64,000 bases of DNA from Phaeovulum sp. Lineage in GTDB: Bacteria; Pseudomonadota; Alphaproteobacteria; Rhodobacterales; Rhodobacteraceae. The position numbers were made by a program, and so were the translations under genes. Positions 1-9,045 of this stretch are shown in pieces (position 1 is the stretch's first letter; each line of letters begins with the position of its first letter). The DNA is taken from NCBI RefSeq assembly GCF_030684035.1, contig NZ_JAUXPI010000023.1, positions 1 through 64,000 on the forward strand, written 5' to 3'. Under the pieces are notes generated by a model. The model saw only the letters and a program-made list of their open reading frames with translations. It searched no databases and was not told the origin of the DNA.

Positions 1-1167
1 GATGGCGGCGACGGGGTGGATACGGCGGTTTTCGCAAGCACCGCTCCGGTGACGGTCGATCTGCGGATTGCCACAGCGCAGGACACCGGCCTTGGCCTCG
101 ACACTCTGGTGTCGATCGAGAATGTCACCGCGGGCAGCGGCAATGACCGGCTCATCGGCAATGCCGGAGCCAATGTCCTGATCGGCAACGCGGGCAACGA
201 TTCGCTCGACGGCGGCGCGGGCAATGACACGCTTAATGGCGGCGATGGCAACGACACCCTGCGCGGCGGTTCTGGCAACGACCGGCTGAACGCCGGTGCG
301 GGCAACGACCTGATCGATGGCGGCGACGGGGTGGATACGGCGGTTTTCGTGAGCACCTCGGGGGTGACGGTCGATTTGCGGATCACCGGTGCCCAGAATA
401 CCGGCCTTGGGCTCGACACGCTGGTGTCAATCGAGAATGTCGTCACCTACGGCGGCAACGACCGGCTCACCGGCAACGCGGCAGCGAACATTCTCATTTC
501 CGGCTGGGGCAATGACACGCTCTACGGTGGCGAGGGCAATGACACGCTCGATGCCGGCCTGGGAGACGACTACATCGATGGCGGGCCGGGGATGGACGCG
601 GTGGCTTTTACCGGCCCGACGGCGGTGACGGTCGATCTGCGGATCACCGGAGCCCAGGATACCGGCCTTGGCTTCGACACGCTGGTGTCGATCGAGAATG
701 CCTTCTCGGGCCAGGGCAACGACCGGCTTACCGGCGATGCGGGGCCCAACCAACTCGCCTCCGGCGGCGGCAATGATACGCTCGACGGCGGCGCGGGCAA
801 TGACACGTTGAACGGCGGCCTCGGCAACGACGTGCTGACCGGCGGGGCCGGGGCGGATGTGTTCGTTTTCATCACCCCGCTCGGCAATGACAACATCGAC
901 CGGATCACCGATTTCGACGTTACGGAAGACTGGCTCCGGCTCTACCAGACCGTCTTTCCCGCCCTCGCGAAAGGTGCGCTGCCCACCACCGCCTTCGCCG
1001 CCAACACAACAGGCCTGGCAGGGAAAGCGACGGACCGGATCATCTATGAAACCGACACCGGCAACCTTTACTACGATCCCGATGGCAACGGCGCAGCTCC
1101 TGGCCAGCTTTTTGCGATTCTGACCCCGGGGCTGGCGCTCAGCGCCTATGACTTCTTCATCTGGTGA
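1..1167 (+). CDS. RTX calcium-binding repeat protein, C-terminal part (5' end outside window)
   Basis: The frame is open from base 1, so this is the 3' end of a longer gene; a start at base 16 would be an internal Met. Seen: many glycine/aspartate nonapeptides of the GGxGNDxLx type, which bind calcium in a parallel beta roll after secretion. They sit inside three longer modules, each opening with a VDTAVF-like strand and a VTVDLRI...[13 protein letters not shown] stretch. The last ~110 residues ([33 protein letters not shown], ending FFIW) resemble the C-terminal type I secretion region of serralysin-like RTX proteins. It is probably exported by an ABC/HlyD/TolC system not present here. No enzymatic domain is visible in this portion. 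Confidence 0.9.
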   Translation, partial: DGGDGVDTAVFASTAPVTVDLRIATAQDTGLGLDTLVSIENVTAGSGNDRLIGNAGANVLIGNAGNDSLDGGAGNDTLNGGDGNDTLRGGSGNDRLNAGAGNDLIDGGDGVDTAVFVSTSGVTVDLRITGAQNTGLGLDTLVSIENVVTYGGNDRLTGNAAANILISGWGNDTLYGGEGNDTLDAGLGDDYIDGGPGMDAVAFTGPTAVTVDLRITGAQDTGLGFDTLVSIENAFSGQGNDRLTGDAGPNQLASGGGNDTLDGGAGNDTLNGGLGNDVLTGGAGADVFVFITPLGNDNIDRITDFDVTEDWLRLYQTVFPALAKGALPTTAFAANTTGLAGKATDRIIYETDTGNLYYDPDGNGAAPGQLFAILTPGLALSAYDFFIW

Positions 1168-1292
1168 ACCCGGCCACCAGAAAAAGCGCCAGGTGCGCTC
1201 CTGCCGCTGGCTTCGATGCGCGTCAGTGGCTGCGGCACCTCGCCGATTTGGCCGGTTCGGGTTTGGCAGGCCGTGCGGCACCCCGGCAGTCG

Positions 1293-3062
1293 CTAGCCGC
1301 GCAGGGCGTTGATGAGAATGCGCGGCAGTTTGCGCCACGCCGGGCGATAGAGGAATTCGGTCAGAAGCCGCCCCAGTTGCCGCGCCCGGCGGTGGGTGAC
1401 AAACCAGGGCGGCCGCGGCAGCAGCGTGATGCCATAGCGCAGGCTGCGTGGAAACGGTGCCCAGGGGGCCCGGATCACCGTGCGCTCGGTATGCGCGAGC
1501 ATATAGCTGTTGTGCACGGTGCCGATACCCGACTGCACATCCTCGGCGCTATGCCCCGGAAACGCGCCCCAGGGCGTCTGCGCCAGCGAAAACCCGATGC
1601 CTGTCCAGCCGTTGATCGCAATGGTGCCATAGCGCAGATCGGCCAGCAGAGCGTCAAGGCGCGCCTGCCCGATCTGGTGCAGAACCGCCGGGTGGATCAG
1701 GATGTTGGCACCAAGCGTGCCATGCAGGCCCGCATTCGCCCAGGCGATGGCGGCGCGCAGAAAGGTTTCAGCGTCGGGCGCGGCAAGCCGTTTGAGCGCA
1801 AGCATCGGCGCAAACGCTTCGCCACCCTGCACACCCGCCGCGGCATCCGCTTTGTCGAGATCGACCAGCACCAGTGCCGGTGCCACGCCGCGCTGAAGCC
1901 GGGAGCTGGCAGCACCCGCCGCCCGAGCGATGCTTTCCATCCGCGCCTCGGCACCCGGATACCATGCCGGGCGCTGCCCCGCCGTTGCCATTACCGCGCC
2001 AACGCCCGCCAGCAACGGTTCCGCTGCGCCCCAGCCCTCGGGCAACACCAGAACCTGGCAAGCGACGCAGTTGAAGCCGGAATTGTGCAACTTCTGGGTG
2101 GCGATATGTTCGGCCTGAAAGGCGATGTCGGCGCGTGACCACGGCCCCGGCACCACGATGGTCGGGCAAACCGCACCAAGCTCGCTGGTGACCGGGCGCG
2201 GGTTCACCCGCCGCCCCGCCGCCTTGTTGGCGGCAGCTTCGGCACCCTGCCCCCAGACGATGGCGTCATGCGTTGCCCCCGCGCCGGTGATATGGATCGT
2301 ATCAACCAGCGGATGCGTGGCCAGATAGGCCCCGTCGGCCCCGTCGCCCTGCAAGATGCGCAACACCCCGCGACGGATCAACGGTGCCAGCGCCGCCGCC
2401 AGCACCGGGCCAAGTGCTGCAAGCACCGGGTTGAGCTTCAGCGCCACTACCTCATGCTCGACCATGAGCTTGTGCAGGCAATCCAGCGGCGCGATCGAGG
2501 TGATGTTGCCCGCGCCAAGCACCAATGCCACGCCACCTTGCCGCGCCGCAGCAGGCCCGTCCCAGGTCGGGGCCACATGCGCGGCAAGGTTCTCGGCGGT
2601 CACGCCGGGCTGCATCCAGACCTCGGCGCTGATCCCGGAATATAGGATGCGGTCCCAGAGGCTGCGCGGCAGGACCCGCAGCGCCAGTTGCCCGCTCGGC
2701 AAGCGGCGCTGGCGCAAGCCGTTGAGGAACCGCTTGCCCGGCAACTGGCGCAGGGTCTCGGCATAGGCATCGCAGGCCGACATAAACGCATAGGGCCCGG
2801 AAAGCCATTCCTCGCCTTCCAGCTGCGATCCGGGCGCAATGCCCTTGAGCCGCGACGCGATATTGACCCATTCGGCGGCGACCGGCATCAACGCATCGCG
2901 CAACTCTCCCAGAACCGCGATGCGTTCGCCAGCACCGCTTTGCGCCCAGGCCCGGCCCTGGCTGGCCAGTTCTGCCAGCGCCAGGTCATAGCCCGCCCGC
3001 GTGGCAGTGCCGGTTGCGCCCTCAGCCACCGCCTGCCGCCAGCTCGCCTCGACTTTTCGCAT
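1293..3062 (-). CDS. Aldehyde dehydrogenase superfamily protein, divergent, with C-terminal extension
   Basis: 589 residues, about 100 longer than a typical ALDH. Visible ALDH features are a Rossmann segment (LVLGAGNITSIAPLDCLHK), a glutamate motif ELGAVCP where most ALDHs have ELGGKxP, and a cysteine motif NSGFNCVACQ where most have GQxC. The last ~55 residues are basic and aromatic (LLPRPPWFVTHRR) and have no counterpart in ordinary ALDHs. I chose the ATG at 3062 because GAGGAG lies 8 bases upstream; the frame also opens further upstream without such a site. It is the last gene of the minus-strand catabolic run, just after the LysR gene. Presumably an NAD(P)-dependent oxidation of an aldehyde or acyl intermediate; the substrate is unknown. 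Confidence 0.75.
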   Translation of the reverse strand: MRKVEASWRQAVAEGATGTATRAGYDLALAELASQGRAWAQSGAGERIAVLGELRDALMPVAAEWVNIASRLKGIAPGSQLEGEEWLSGPYAFMSACDAYAETLRQLPGKRFLNGLRQRRLPSGQLALRVLPRSLWDRILYSGISAEVWMQPGVTAENLAAHVAPTWDGPAAARQGGVALVLGAGNITSIAPLDCLHKLMVEHEVVALKLNPVLAALGPVLAAALAPLIRRGVLRILQGDGADGAYLATHPLVDTIHITGAGATHDAIVWGQGAEAAANKAAGRRVNPRPVTSELGAVCPTIVVPGPWSRADIAFQAEHIATQKLHNSGFNCVACQVLVLPEGWGAAEPLLAGVGAVMATAGQRPAWYPGAEARMESIARAAGAASSRLQRGVAPALVLVDLDKADAAAGVQGGEAFAPMLALKRLAAPDAETFLRAAIAWANAGLHGTLGANILIHPAVLHQIGQARLDALLADLRYGTIAINGWTGIGFSLAQTPWGAFPGHSAEDVQSGIGTVHNSYMLAHTERTVIRAPWAPFPRSLRYGITLLPRPPWFVTHRRARQLGRLLTEFLYRPAWRKLPRILINALRG

Positions 3063-3170
3063 CGGCTTGCCTCCTCTCGCAGCCGGAATGTGGCGCGGCG
3101 CGGCAGCAGCGTCCATGCGAAAACGCCGACGCGCGCGGGGCGCGACGTAAGGTCAGCAGGTGCCGAAGGT

Positions 3171-4115
3171 TCAGGCCAGTGCGCTGTGGCAGCAGCGCTG
3201 CAACAAGCCGATGAAGCGGTTGCCGCCAAGAAAGGCGGTATGCGCGAACCAGAGCTTCATCGGGTCCATCTCGTGCAAAAGGCGCATGCTCACCTCCGGG
3301 TTCGCGGCTCCCACGCTCCATTCCGGCACCACACCATAGCCCAGCCCCGCCTCGATCAGTCGCATCACCGAGGTTGAGCCCGAGGCCGAGGTGGCAATGC
3401 GCGGCGCGGCCCCCATACGCTGGCCGAGGTAGTCGAGCGCGCGCTGGCGCACCATCTGCCCCGCTTCATAGGTGACAAAGGGGCGGTCACGAAACTGCGC
3501 CAGTTCATCCGCAAGCGGCCCGGCACCGGTGGCGGGCAGGCCCCATTCGGCGGGCCAGACCAGCGCCAGCCGGTAGGAACCAAGCAGTTGCTGGGTGATC
3601 GCCGGATGGCTGAAGCTGCGCTCGCTGACCGCCGCATCAAGCGCGCCGTCCATCATCAATTTTTCAAGCGTGGTATCGCGTTCAAAAAAGGCCAGCTCGA
3701 TCTCGGGGGCCTCGCGGCGAAACTCTTGCAGGATCGCCGGAAAGAAATGGTGAAAAAGCGCCTGCGGCACACCGACGCGCAACACCGAATGGACATCGTG
3801 CAGCAGCACCGAAATGCGCGACAGGATGGTTTCCAGCTCGTCGCCGAGCGAGGCATGCAACGCGCGGCCTTGCGGCGTGAGGGTCACCCGGCGCGAGCCC
3901 TTTTCCGCCTCGATCAGCCGCGCCCCGTACATCTGTTCGAGCCTGCGCACATGGTTCGCGGCAGACTGGTAGGAGATGTTCAATTCGCGCGAGGCTGCGG
4001 AAAAGGAACCGGTGCGGGCGACAAGGTGAAAGGTCTGCAACAGCGATATATCGACCTTGGCAGCGCGCTCCTGCCCGCGCCCGCCGTTTTTTCCGCCTGA
4101 ACCCGCGCTATCCAT
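3171..4115 (-). CDS. LysR-family transcriptional regulator
   Basis: 314 residues. The N-terminal winged helix-turn-helix covers residues ~21-80 (DISLLQTFHLVARTGSFSAA, then NHVRRLEQMYG), followed by a LysR substrate-binding domain (residues ~105-310). The 20 residues before the HTH are glycine-rich and poorly conserved in character, so the true start could be slightly later. It lies 7 bases after the saccharopine-dehydrogenase-like gene on the same strand, so it is probably co-transcribed with the pathway it controls. Its likely target is the divergent region at 7593-7884 between the transporter and dehydrogenase arms. The effector is probably an intermediate of the pathway. Confidence 0.88.
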   Translation of the reverse strand: MDSAGSGGKNGGRGQERAAKVDISLLQTFHLVARTGSFSAASRELNISYQSAANHVRRLEQMYGARLIEAEKGSRRVTLTPQGRALHASLGDELETILSRISVLLHDVHSVLRVGVPQALFHHFFPAILQEFRREAPEIELAFFERDTTLEKLMMDGALDAAVSERSFSHPAITQQLLGSYRLALVWPAEWGLPATGAGPLADELAQFRDRPFVTYEAGQMVRQRALDYLGQRMGAAPRIATSASGSTSVMRLIEAGLGYGVVPEWSVGAANPEVSMRLLHEMDPMKLWFAHTAFLGGNRFIGLLQRCCHSALA

Positions 4116-4122
4116 TGCGGGC

Positions 4123-5232
4123 CTAGATCGGAACTGCGGTGGCGCGGGCAGGATCGAGCGCCGCGAAAAAGCGGCTCTGGCGCAAGAGAGCCGGGCCGAT
4201 ATCCCCCGGCGAGATCAGCCCGGCTCGCGGCAGGGAACCCGAGCAGATCAGGTCGATCATGGCGCAGGCATGGGCGGCGGTGGCGGTGGCAGCAGCACTT
4301 GCTGGCGCGCCTGCCTCATCCGCGGCGGCGCGCAGTTCCTGCCGGGTCCAGACCTCGGGCGCATCCGGTGTGGCGCGCTGGCGAATGGCGATCAGCACCC
4401 GGTCGTCGGCGGTTTCCGGCAACGCGGTCGTCAAGAGCGCGCGCAACTGGTAAAGCCGCGCCGCAAGCCCAAGATCTTGCAGCAGGAACTGCATGTAATC
4501 GAGATGGCCGGGGTAGCGCAGGGTCTTGAATACCAGCCCGCCCACCTTTCCCGCATGCCGCCGCGCCAGCGCATCAAGGCTTCCCGCCGTGGTAAAGGCC
4601 TCGAACTCGGTGCCGCCGAGGCGCAGCGTTTCGGTCTGGGTAAGCGGCGCAAGCTCGGTCAGCGCGCCGCCCTGAAGCGCAAGGCAGGGGTTGGTGTATT
4701 CATCCAGAAGCCCGTCGACGCCCCAGATATTGGCATATCCCAGCCGGTTTTCGCGCTTTGCGGGCAGCACGCCGACGAATACCGTGGTTTCAGATTGTGG
4801 CCCGGCCTGCGCCAGCAATTCGGCGGCAAGGGCGGTCACATAGCCCGGTGCCAAGCCGCAGCCGGGGGCAAGGCAGAGATCGCCCGCACCGCCCGCCAGC
4901 GCCGCCACCTGCGCCGCCGCCCCGGTATCTTCGAAAATGTCGAGATAATTGCAGCCGCGTTCAAGTGCCAGCCGTGCCACCTCGGCGGGGGCCATCGCGG
5001 CATCGGTCAGGATCACCGCACGCGCACCTGCAAGCAGGGTGTAAAGGTCATCGCGCAGCCCCGCCCCGGCGAAGGCGGCGGTGTGCAGGCCCGATGCGGC
5101 GGCAAGCGCCAGCGCATCGGCATCGCGCGAACTGATCGTGGCGGAAAACCGCGCATCGGCACCCAGCATGCGGGCGATGCGCCGCCCCATCCTCCCCGCG
5201 CCGAGCACCAGAACCGGGGTTGCGGCGCTCAT
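4123..5232 (-). CDS. Saccharopine dehydrogenase-like NAD(P)-binding oxidoreductase
   Basis: 369 residues. The N-terminus is a Rossmann fold (VLVLGAGRMGRRIA, GxGxxG at residues ~11-16). After it come family features: a cysteine-bearing NYLDIFEDTG segment and a glycine-rich CLAPGCGLAPGY, then a C-terminal domain with FKTLRYPGH. This layout is that of saccharopine reductase, lysine 6-dehydrogenase and related amino-acid dehydrogenases; the exact substrate cannot be read. It sits 9 bases after the ABC ATPase gene and 7 before the LysR gene, inside one minus-strand operon with an amino-acid transporter. It probably oxidises, or reduces to, an imino form of the imported compound or a breakdown product. 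Confidence 0.75.
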   Translation of the reverse strand: MSAATPVLVLGAGRMGRRIARMLGADARFSATISSRDADALALAAASGLHTAAFAGAGLRDDLYTLLAGARAVILTDAAMAPAEVARLALERGCNYLDIFEDTGAAAQVAALAGGAGDLCLAPGCGLAPGYVTALAAELLAQAGPQSETTVFVGVLPAKRENRLGYANIWGVDGLLDEYTNPCLALQGGALTELAPLTQTETLRLGGTEFEAFTTAGSLDALARRHAGKVGGLVFKTLRYPGHLDYMQFLLQDLGLAARLYQLRALLTTALPETADDRVLIAIRQRATPDAPEVWTRQELRAAADEAGAPASAAATATAAHACAMIDLICSGSLPRAGLISPGDIGPALLRQSRFFAALDPARATAVPI

Positions 5233-5241
5233 GCCCGCGCC

Positions 5242-6003
5242 CTAGCTGTGGAACCGCGAGAGGAACGCGCGCAACCGCTCGGAAGCGGGGTTGCGCAGAA
5301 TTTGCTCGGCACTCCCCTCTTCGGCAATGCGGCCACCTTCCATGAACAGCACGCGGCTTGCCACATCTGCGGCAAAGCCCATCTCGTGGGTGACCAATAC
5401 CATTGTCATGCCGGTATCGGCAAGGCGGCGGATCACCGCCAGAACCTCGCCCACGAGTTCGGGATCAAGCGCCGAGGTCACCTCATCCAGAAGCAATACC
5501 TCGGGGCGCATCGCCAGCGACCGCGCAATCGCCACGCGCTGTTTCTGTCCGCCCGAAAGATGCGCCGGATAGGCGCGCGCCTTGTCGGCAAGCCCGACCT
5601 GGCCGAGCAGGTCCATCGCATGCGCCTCGGCCGCGGCGCGCGGCTCGCCCAGCACCTTGGTCGGCCCGGCGGTGATATTGCCAAGCACGGTCAGGTGCGG
5701 AAACAGGTTGAAATGCTGAAACACCATGCCGACCTTGCGGCGCAATTCGCCGGTGCCGATGGCACCGCCGCGACCCCGGAACTTCGGCGTAACTGCCCGG
5801 CCCTGGAACATCACGGTGCCGGAACTTGGCACCTCCATCATGTTCAGGCAACGGATCAGCGTCGATTTGCCGGACCCCGAAGGCCCGATCACCCCCAGCA
5901 CCTCGCCGGGCAGGAGGTCGAGGTCGATACCCTTCAGCACCTCAAGCTTGCCGAAGCTCTTGCCGAGGCCGCGCACCGATATCACTGCCGAAGTTGTGCT
6001 CAT
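5242..6003 (-). CDS. Polar amino-acid ABC transporter, ATP-binding subunit
   Basis: 253 residues. Walker A is GPSGSGKST (residues ~40-48), the signature is LSGGQKQR, and Walker B is [13 protein letters not shown], followed by a conserved His (VTHEMGF). [10 protein letters not shown] is typical of the GlnQ/HisP subfamily that energises polar amino-acid uptake. An ATG three codons upstream (6012) is possible, but AGGGA lies directly against it and is well spaced for 6003. It acts as a membrane-associated dimer with the permease encoded just upstream. Only one permease gene is present, so the channel is probably a homodimer. Confidence 0.92.
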   Translation of the reverse strand: MSTTSAVISVRGLGKSFGKLEVLKGIDLDLLPGEVLGVIGPSGSGKSTLIRCLNMMEVPSSGTVMFQGRAVTPKFRGRGGAIGTGELRRKVGMVFQHFNLFPHLTVLGNITAGPTKVLGEPRAAAEAHAMDLLGQVGLADKARAYPAHLSGGQKQRVAIARSLAMRPEVLLLDEVTSALDPELVGEVLAVIRRLADTGMTMVLVTHEMGFAADVASRVLFMEGGRIAEEGSAEQILRNPASERLRAFLSRFHS

Positions 6004-6024
6004 GTCGCGCATTCCCTGTCTGCC

Positions 6025-6690
6025 TCAGTCACTGCGCCGCATCCGGCGCTCGAAATGGTCCGCCACCTGGGTCAGCGGGAACAGCATCGCAAAGTAGAGT
6101 ATCGCGGCCATGCTGTAGGCTTCCAGAGGTCGGTAGGTCTCGGAAGTGACAACCGAGGTCATGTAGGTCAGTTCCGCCAGCGAGATCGCGTAAAGCAGCG
6201 AGGTGTTCTTCAGCTGGATCACCGACTGGTTGATGAAGGCGGGCAGCATGTTCTTGATCGCCTGCGGCATGATGATGTAGCGCATCGATTGCACCCCCGA
6301 CATGCCGATGGCCGCCGATGCCTCGCGCTGGCCCTTGTCCACCGCCAGAATGCCGCCGCGGAAAATCTCGGCGTAGAACGAGCCGACATAGAGCGACAGC
6401 GTCAAGAGCCCTGCCGTGGTGTTGGAAATCGAGATCCCGAGCAGCATCGGCAGCGCGTAATAGGCCCAGAGGATCTGCACCAGAAGCGGCGTGCAGCGGA
6501 ACAGTTCCTGGTAGCTGCGCGAAAAAAGCCGAAGCCACCAGAACCGCGACAGCCGCGCGTAGCACGAGGCGGCCCCCACCACGATGCCGATCAAAATCGA
6601 TCCGACGGTATAAAGAAAGGTGATCCAGACCCCCCAGAGCAGAAGGTCGAAAGACTGCATGACCGTGTAGAAATCCCAGTGATAGGTCAT
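6025..6690 (-). CDS. Polar amino-acid ABC transporter, permease subunit (HisM/GlnP family)
   Basis: 221 residues with about five hydrophobic segments. The family's cytoplasmic EAA loop is visible as REASAAIGMSGVQSMRYIIMPQA-like sequence around residue 140, the site that contacts the ATPase. The N-terminal part has the typical His/Glu/Gln permease region (GVWITFLYTVGS, then ELFRCTPLLVQ). It lies between the binding-protein and ATPase genes. A strong hairpin at 6724-6743 separates it from the binding-protein gene, consistent with less permease than binding protein being made. Confidence 0.92.
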   Translation of the reverse strand: MTYHWDFYTVMQSFDLLLWGVWITFLYTVGSILIGIVVGAASCYARLSRFWWLRLFSRSYQELFRCTPLLVQILWAYYALPMLLGISISNTTAGLLTLSLYVGSFYAEIFRGGILAVDKGQREASAAIGMSGVQSMRYIIMPQAIKNMLPAFINQSVIQLKNTSLLYAISLAELTYMTSVVTSETYRPLEAYSMAAILYFAMLFPLTQVADHFERRMRRSD

Positions 6691-6723
6691 CGGGTCGAAC
6701 TCCTGCGGCGGCGGTAGGAAGAT

Positions 6724-6743
6724 GCGGGCCCCGAGGGGCCCGC
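6724..6743 (-). other. Intercistronic hairpin between ABC binding-protein and permease genes
   Basis: A perfect palindromic stem (GCGGGCCC on both arms around a four-base CGAG loop) just after the binding-protein stop. No T-run follows on the minus strand, so it is unlikely to be a full intrinsic terminator. In binding-protein-dependent transport operons such stems usually protect the upstream mRNA from 3' decay and raise the ratio of binding protein to membrane components; that role is inferred here. Confidence 0.6.
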
Positions 6744-6752
6744 AACGGTGGC

Positions 6753-7592
6753 TCAGCCGTTGATGTCGAAGCCTGCGGGCAGATCTTCCAGCGTGATGCC
6801 GAAGGGTTCAAGCCCCATCAGGATCCAGGTCTGGTTGTTGCCGACGCGGCGGTTGAAATCGGCCCAGGCCGAAACGAAGCTTTTCCAGACCTCGTCGGTA
6901 TCGTAGTTGATGCCGATCACCGAGGGCGAAGACAGGATCGGGGTCGGCACATAGACCGCGCCGATGCCAGCGTTTTTCTTGGTCATCACCATCGAGTTGA
7001 ACACGGTGTTGATGATCGCATCGGCCTTGCCGGTCTGCACCGCCAGGATCGCTTCGTCGCGGGTCTTGAAGCGCAGGATGTTGGCTTTCGGCAGGTAAGC
7101 CTTGGTGATCTGGTCCTGCGCCGAGCCGAGGTCCACCGCGATGGTGTATTTCGGATCATTGAGTTCGGCCCAGCTCAGGCCGCCAAGTTCGGGCTTCGGC
7201 GAGATGATGGTGAAGCTGTTGTAGTAGGTCGGCGACGAGAAGCTGACCGAAAGCGCGCGGGTCGGCAGCGCGGTAAGTGCGAAGGCGAGGTCAACCTTGC
7301 CCGACTGCACGTCGAGGATCGAGTTGGCCCAGCTCGATTCGACGACTTCAAGGTTCACACCCAGAACCGCCGCCATGTCCTTGCCCATTTCCACCACGAA
7401 ACCGCGCCATTCGCCGGTGCGCGGGTCCTTGTTGAAATAGGGGTCTTCGTTGAGAATGCCGGCGATGCGCAGCACCCCGCGCGCGCGGATTTCATCGACC
7501 TTGTTCGTTTGCGCCTGGGCTGCGGTGAACGTGGCGGTCAGCGCCAACGCGGCCGCCGCGACCCCGGTCATCACCCGTTTGAAGAAAGACAT
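6753..7592 (-). CDS. Periplasmic amino-acid-binding protein of ABC transporter
   Basis: 279 residues from the ATG at 7592, chosen because GGGGAG lies 6 bases upstream and because it gives a clean Sec signal peptide (MSFFKRVMTG then an alanine-rich core ending TAAQAQ, cleavage near residue 27). The mature part is a type II solute-binding fold (SBP_bac_3): VLRIAGILNEDPYF at its start, MGKDMAAVLG, and VDLAFALTALPTRA with the Thr/Arg region that in this family contacts the amino-acid carboxylate. The frame runs upstream to 7823, but that extension is A/T-rich promoter sequence, not protein. First gene of the minus-strand operon. Confidence 0.92.
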   Translation of the reverse strand: MSFFKRVMTGVAAAALALTATFTAAQAQTNKVDEIRARGVLRIAGILNEDPYFNKDPRTGEWRGFVVEMGKDMAAVLGVNLEVVESSWANSILDVQSGKVDLAFALTALPTRALSVSFSSPTYYNSFTIISPKPELGGLSWAELNDPKYTIAVDLGSAQDQITKAYLPKANILRFKTRDEAILAVQTGKADAIINTVFNSMVMTKKNAGIGAVYVPTPILSSPSVIGINYDTDEVWKSFVSAWADFNRRVGNNQTWILMGLEPFGITLEDLPAGFDING

Positions 7593-7884
7593 CGGATACT
7601 CCCCGTGTTGATGCGGCTGCCGCCGCGGATATGGCTCATGCGCCGACCTTCTGGTCTCGGGCCGGTTGCCACCAAAGCACCCGCTTTCGGGTTTCGGATC
7701 AATACAAGATTGAGGGGGCAATATACAAATGCAGTTATATCTTGCGGGCTTTGCTTGCAGATTGCTGCAGTACGACAACAGATGTTTCAAAGATTGTTGT
7801 AACTCCGAGGGTCTTTTTTGCATCGCGCGGCGGCGACGGCACCGCTAGCGTTAGGAAAACGCAACCCGGTGACGGAGTCCACCC
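7593..7884. promoter_or_regulatory. Divergent promoter region of the catabolic locus
   Basis: A 292-base non-coding interval between the binding-protein gene (minus) and the dehydrogenase gene (plus). The stretch ~7680-7805 is much richer in A/T than the surrounding sequence. It contains TATAAC-like minus-strand -10 candidates near 7735-7742 and an inverted repeat at 7775-7800. It is the natural place for both promoters and for binding of the LysR protein encoded in the same locus. Promoter boxes cannot be fixed by eye. Confidence 0.6.
7775..7800. promoter_or_regulatory. Candidate regulator-binding inverted repeat
   Basis: ACAACA and TGTTGT form a perfect 6-base inverted repeat separated by 14 bases, in the A/T-rich part of the divergent region. 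The spacing is compatible with an extended LysR-type site, though the core is not a textbook T-N11-A. Assignment to the locus LysR is inference from position. Confidence 0.35.
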
Positions 7885-9045
7885 TTGGCCAAGGCGCAGG
7901 ATCATGACGTGCTGATTGCCGGGGCGGGCATTGTAGGTGCCTCGGTCGCCTGGCACCTGGCCGAGGCCGGGCTGAAGGTGGCAGTGGCCGATGCCACCGG
8001 GCCCGCCGCCGCCGCTTCGGGGGCTTCCGATGGCGCGGTTTCGGTCGCGTCGAAAAAGCCCGGGGTGATGGCGCGGCTGGCTACCGGCTCGCTGCTTTAC
8101 ACCCGCGAGCTTGCGGCGCGGGGGTTGCTTGGCCCGGCCTATGCGGCCCGCCCCTCTTATGTTTTCGGCGCGGGCGAAGACGAGATGGCCGCCATCGACG
8201 CGCTGATTGCCAAGCTCGCCGCCCTTGCAGGCCCGGTGCGCGTTTGCGCCGATGGCGGCCCGAAGCTTCTGCCCGGTGCCGGGGCCGGGATCGAGCGGCT
8301 GGTGGTGCTGGCGGGCGAAGGCCATATGCCGGGGCACAAGGCGGTGCGCGCCTATCTTGCGCATCCGCGCATCACGCCGCTCTGGCCCGCCCGGATCAAC
8401 GCCTTTGCGGCCGACGATTCCGGTGTGGAGGTCGATCTTGGCGGGAAGCCTCTGCGGGTGGGCGTGCTGGTCGCGGCGCTCGGCACCTCGACGCCCGCGC
8501 TCTTTCCATGGCTTCCCGTGTTGCCGCGCGCCGGGCAACTGATCGTGACTGATGCCGGGCCGGTGGGTGCGCTTCCCGGTTCTCTGACCGCCGCCGCCTA
8601 TCTGCTGGCCAAGACCGAGGGGCCGGGCCGCGAGGCGCTGCCACCAGTGGTGATCGACCCGCTCGGCACCGGGCAATTCCTGATCGGCTCTTCGCGCGAG
8701 GAACACGCCGACCCCACCCGCGTCGATTTTGCCACCTTGCGGCATCTGCTCGCCCGCGCCGCCGCCGCCTATCCGGCACTGACGGAGCGCCGGGTGATTC
8801 GCGCCTTCGCCGGGATCCGCGCGGCGGTGTCCGATGGCCTGCCGATCGTCGGGCCAATGCCCGGCAGCCCGCGGGTGATCGTGGCAACCGGCTTTGAGGG
8901 CGATGGCATCTGCTTGTCGGCGCTGATTGGGCGCGAGGTGGCGGGCATGGTGCGCGGTGCCAGCCCCGGCGCAGAATGGGCAGCCGATATCGCGGCCCTG
9001 GCACCCGCGCGTTTCGACCCGGCCCGGCAGGAGTGCGTGGCATGA
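7885..9045 (+). CDS. FAD-dependent D-amino-acid/D-hydroxyproline dehydrogenase-type catalytic subunit
   Basis: 386 residues. An N-terminal dinucleotide-binding motif (IAGAGIVGASVAWHL, glycines ~13/15/18) and a DadA/DAAO fold identify an FAD amine oxidoreductase. The C-terminus has the family's second FAD contact (ATGFEGDGICLSALIG). The start is a TTG with ACGGAG 8 bases upstream; there is no better ATG. The gene is followed, with overlaps, by a [2Fe-2S] protein and an HcnB-like flavoprotein. That three-part set is known from D-hydroxyproline dehydrogenase (LhpBEF), opine oxidases and HCN synthase. With the ALDH and DapA-like genes downstream, the hydroxyproline version fits best, but the substrate is not proven. 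Confidence 0.8.
   Translation: MAKAQDHDVLIAGAGIVGASVAWHLAEAGLKVAVADATGPAAAASGASDGAVSVASKKPGVMARLATGSLLYTRELAARGLLGPAYAARPSYVFGAGEDEMAAIDALIAKLAALAGPVRVCADGGPKLLPGAGAGIERLVVLAGEGHMPGHKAVRAYLAHPRITPLWPARINAFAADDSGVEVDLGGKPLRVGVLVAALGTSTPALFPWLPVLPRAGQLIVTDAGPVGALPGSLTAAAYLLAKTEGPGREALPPVVIDPLGTGQFLIGSSREEHADPTRVDFATLRHLLARAAAAYPALTERRVIRAFAGIRAAVSDGLPIVGPMPGSPRVIVATGFEGDGICLSALIGREVAGMVRGASPGAEWAADIAALAPARFDPARQECVA

Noticed and set aside
4057-6717. 886-codon plus-strand open frame over the ABC and saccharopine-dehydrogenase-like genes
   Set aside because: It is antisense to genes with clear motifs. Its translation is rich in Arg, His and Gln with no domain, as expected of a mirror frame in high-GC DNA.
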